Shown piece after piece: positions 47,964-49,042 of a stretch of 49,042 nucleotides of DNA. Under the pieces are notes generated by a model. The model did not search any database, had not been told where the DNA came from, and saw only the letters and a list, made by a program, of their open reading frames with translations. The translations under genes were made by a program, and so were the position numbers. The stretch lies in contig CAMBPV010000010.1 of assembly GCA_945869695.1 (NCBI GenBank), forward strand, positions 1 to 49,042. The letters are read 5' to 3'. The DNA comes from Prosthecobacter debontii (GTDB lineage Bacteria; Verrucomicrobiota; Verrucomicrobiia; Verrucomicrobiales; Verrucomicrobiaceae). Position 1 is the stretch's first letter, and the number at the start of each line of letters is the position of its first letter.

Positions 47964-49042
47964 ATGATTGCCCCTCCTCGCATTCGGTTCATGCCATTTT
48001 TGGTAATCTGGACGGTTTGTCAGGGTGTCACGGGAGTCTCCTCGGCGCAGCAACTGAATTTGGAACAGGTTTTTGACGAGCGTAACTTGGAGCCGGTTGG
48101 GCGTCTGCTGGACAGCGGAGATTACGAACTCGTGGCGCGCATCAGCGGGATGGCGATCCAAAGGGGGCAAAAGGCGTCAGAGTGGAGGCAGCTTCGGCTC
48201 AGATCTTTGCGGGCGATGGGTCAACTGGACGAGGCACTGGAAGAAAGTGCGACTTACGGCCAGCCCTATTCCGTGGACCTGCCCTTGCTGATCGTTCGTC
48301 ACGACCTCGCCATGGCGCTCGGGAAAAAGGAAGTGGCGAAGACGATTTTGAACCAATTCAACTCCGCAGCCAAAGGCAAGCCTGCAAAGGAACGCTCGGC
48401 AGCAGAGCAGGTGGCCATGGGAAAGGCCGCCTTGGCGCTGGGTTTAGATGCACAAAAAGTGCTCACTCAGTTTTTTGATCCGGCCAAGAGAAAGGACCCG
48501 AAACTTGAGGCTGGCTATCTGGCGGCGGGTGAGCTTGCGTTGGAGAAAGAGGATTACACCCGCGCAGCCGACGAGTTTCGGCTTGGATTAAAAGAACACG
48601 GGGAGACCGCTTCTCTGCGTTTGGGTTTAGCCAAGGCCTATGCGTCGAGTGATCGGGAAAAGACGGACGAAAATTTGAAGCGTGTTTTTGAGATCAATTC
48701 AAAACATGCCGGCATGTTGCTCCTGCGTGCTGAGCAATTGATGGGAGCAGAAAAGTTCCTCGAGGCTGAGGCGGCGATTCAGAGTGTCATTGACATCGAT
48801 GAGCGCTGTCCAGAAGCATGGGCACTGCGTTCGGCGATTTCCCTGATCCTGGCGGATGAGAAGCGGGCAAAATCATCCCGTGCAGAGGCGCTGAAGCGGT
48901 GGTCTGAAAATCCGAATGTGGACCATCTAATCGGACGTTGCCTCTCCCGGGCCTATCGTTTTTCTGAGGCTGCCGATTATCAAAAAGCTGCGCTGTCTTT
49001 GGATGCGGCTTATTTGCCTGCGAAGGTTCAGCTTTGCCATGA
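47964..49042 (+). CDS. Exported TPR-repeat protein, 5' part (runs off the window)
   Basis: The frame opens at the ATG at 47964 and is still open at the last base (359 codons seen). It begins with a hydrophobic segment that fits a signal peptide (FMPFLVIWTVCQGVTGVSSAQQ), then a chain of helical repeats of about 34 residues: LLDSGDYELVARISGMAIQRGQKASEWRQLRLRSLRAMGQLDEALEE, GYLAAGELALEKEDYTRAADEFRLGL, LLRAEQLMGAEKFLEAEAAIQSVIDIDERCPEAWALRSAI. These are TPR-like, so it probably scaffolds a complex outside the cytoplasm. A second in-frame ATG at 47991 would also keep the signal peptide. The C-terminal domain is not visible. Confidence 0.8.
   Translation, partial: MIAPPRIRFMPFLVIWTVCQGVTGVSSAQQLNLEQVFDERNLEPVGRLLDSGDYELVARISGMAIQRGQKASEWRQLRLRSLRAMGQLDEALEESATYGQPYSVDLPLLIVRHDLAMALGKKEVAKTILNQFNSAAKGKPAKERSAAEQVAMGKAALALGLDAQKVLTQFFDPAKRKDPKLEAGYLAAGELALEKEDYTRAADEFRLGLKEHGETASLRLGLAKAYASSDREKTDENLKRVFEINSKHAGMLLLRAEQLMGAEKFLEAEAAIQSVIDIDERCPEAWALRSAISLILADEKRAKSSRAEALKRWSENPNVDHLIGRCLSRAYRFSEAADYQKAALSLDAAYLPAKVQLCH

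Overview
The window looks like chromosomal DNA of a free-living Verrucomicrobiota bacterium (PVC superphylum). The best evidence is two very large Planctomycete-type cytochrome c / DUF1549 / DUF1553 proteins, a secreted ThuA-like protein, a PQQ-type sugar dehydrogenase, a stand-alone DUF2126 transglutaminase protein and several exported proteins of no recognised family. Genes are packed tightly, with many ATGA, TGATG or TAATG start/stop overlaps and many convergent gene pairs that touch or overlap. No prophage, insertion sequence or CRISPR array is visible. Genus cannot be settled from the sequence alone.

Layout. 1-8.3 kb: 3' end of thiE, a cyclic-nucleotide-domain protein, xseA, a Pro/Glu/Lys-rich anchored protein, tRNA-Asn, a polysaccharide deacetylase, a coupled operon thiD / degenerate S41 protease / IF-1-like OB protein, apaG, 5-formyl-THF cyclo-ligase and ThuA. 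8.5-19.2 kb: an unknown protein, the first PSCyt/DUF1553 protein, an L,D-transpeptidase-like protein, a frameshifted outer-membrane-protein gene, then mnmE, hisC, a SAF-domain homoserine-dehydrogenase-like enzyme and a membrane-anchored unknown. 19.2-26.6 kb: a sulfocyanin-like cupredoxin, a PQQ sugar dehydrogenase with a clear terminator, scpB, a shortened pheA and DUF2126. 26.6-34.7 kb: a class V aminotransferase and a NagA-like deacetylase diverge from an operon of deoC, aldehyde dehydrogenase and a truncated aldehyde dehydrogenase; the second PSCyt/DUF1553 gene follows. 34.7-41.2 kb: a gutted remnant of a cyclase-ATPase-TPR regulator, two exported unknowns, phoH, a zinc-ribbon membrane protein, an FAD oxidoreductase with DUF423, and tRNA-Phe. 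41.2-49.0 kb: a ferritin-like di-iron protein with ispH, a membrane protein / winged-helix pair, parA, a SWIM-SNF2 helicase and the 5' part of a TPR gene that runs off the end.

Most of the window is housekeeping: cofactors (thiamine, folate, isoprenoids), tRNA modification, chromosome segregation, amino-acid synthesis. The points most worth following up are: (1) two matching palindromes (CTTTGT-N3-ACAAAG), one over the promoter of the winged-helix/membrane-protein operon and one over that of ispH and the di-iron protein, suggesting one regulon; (2) a deoC operon carrying what looks like a split ALDH16; (3) a PheA that has lost about 80 residues of the prephenate dehydratase domain; (4) decaying genes (the outer-membrane protein and the cyclase-TPR remnant); (5) an AT-rich block inside the SNF2 gene.
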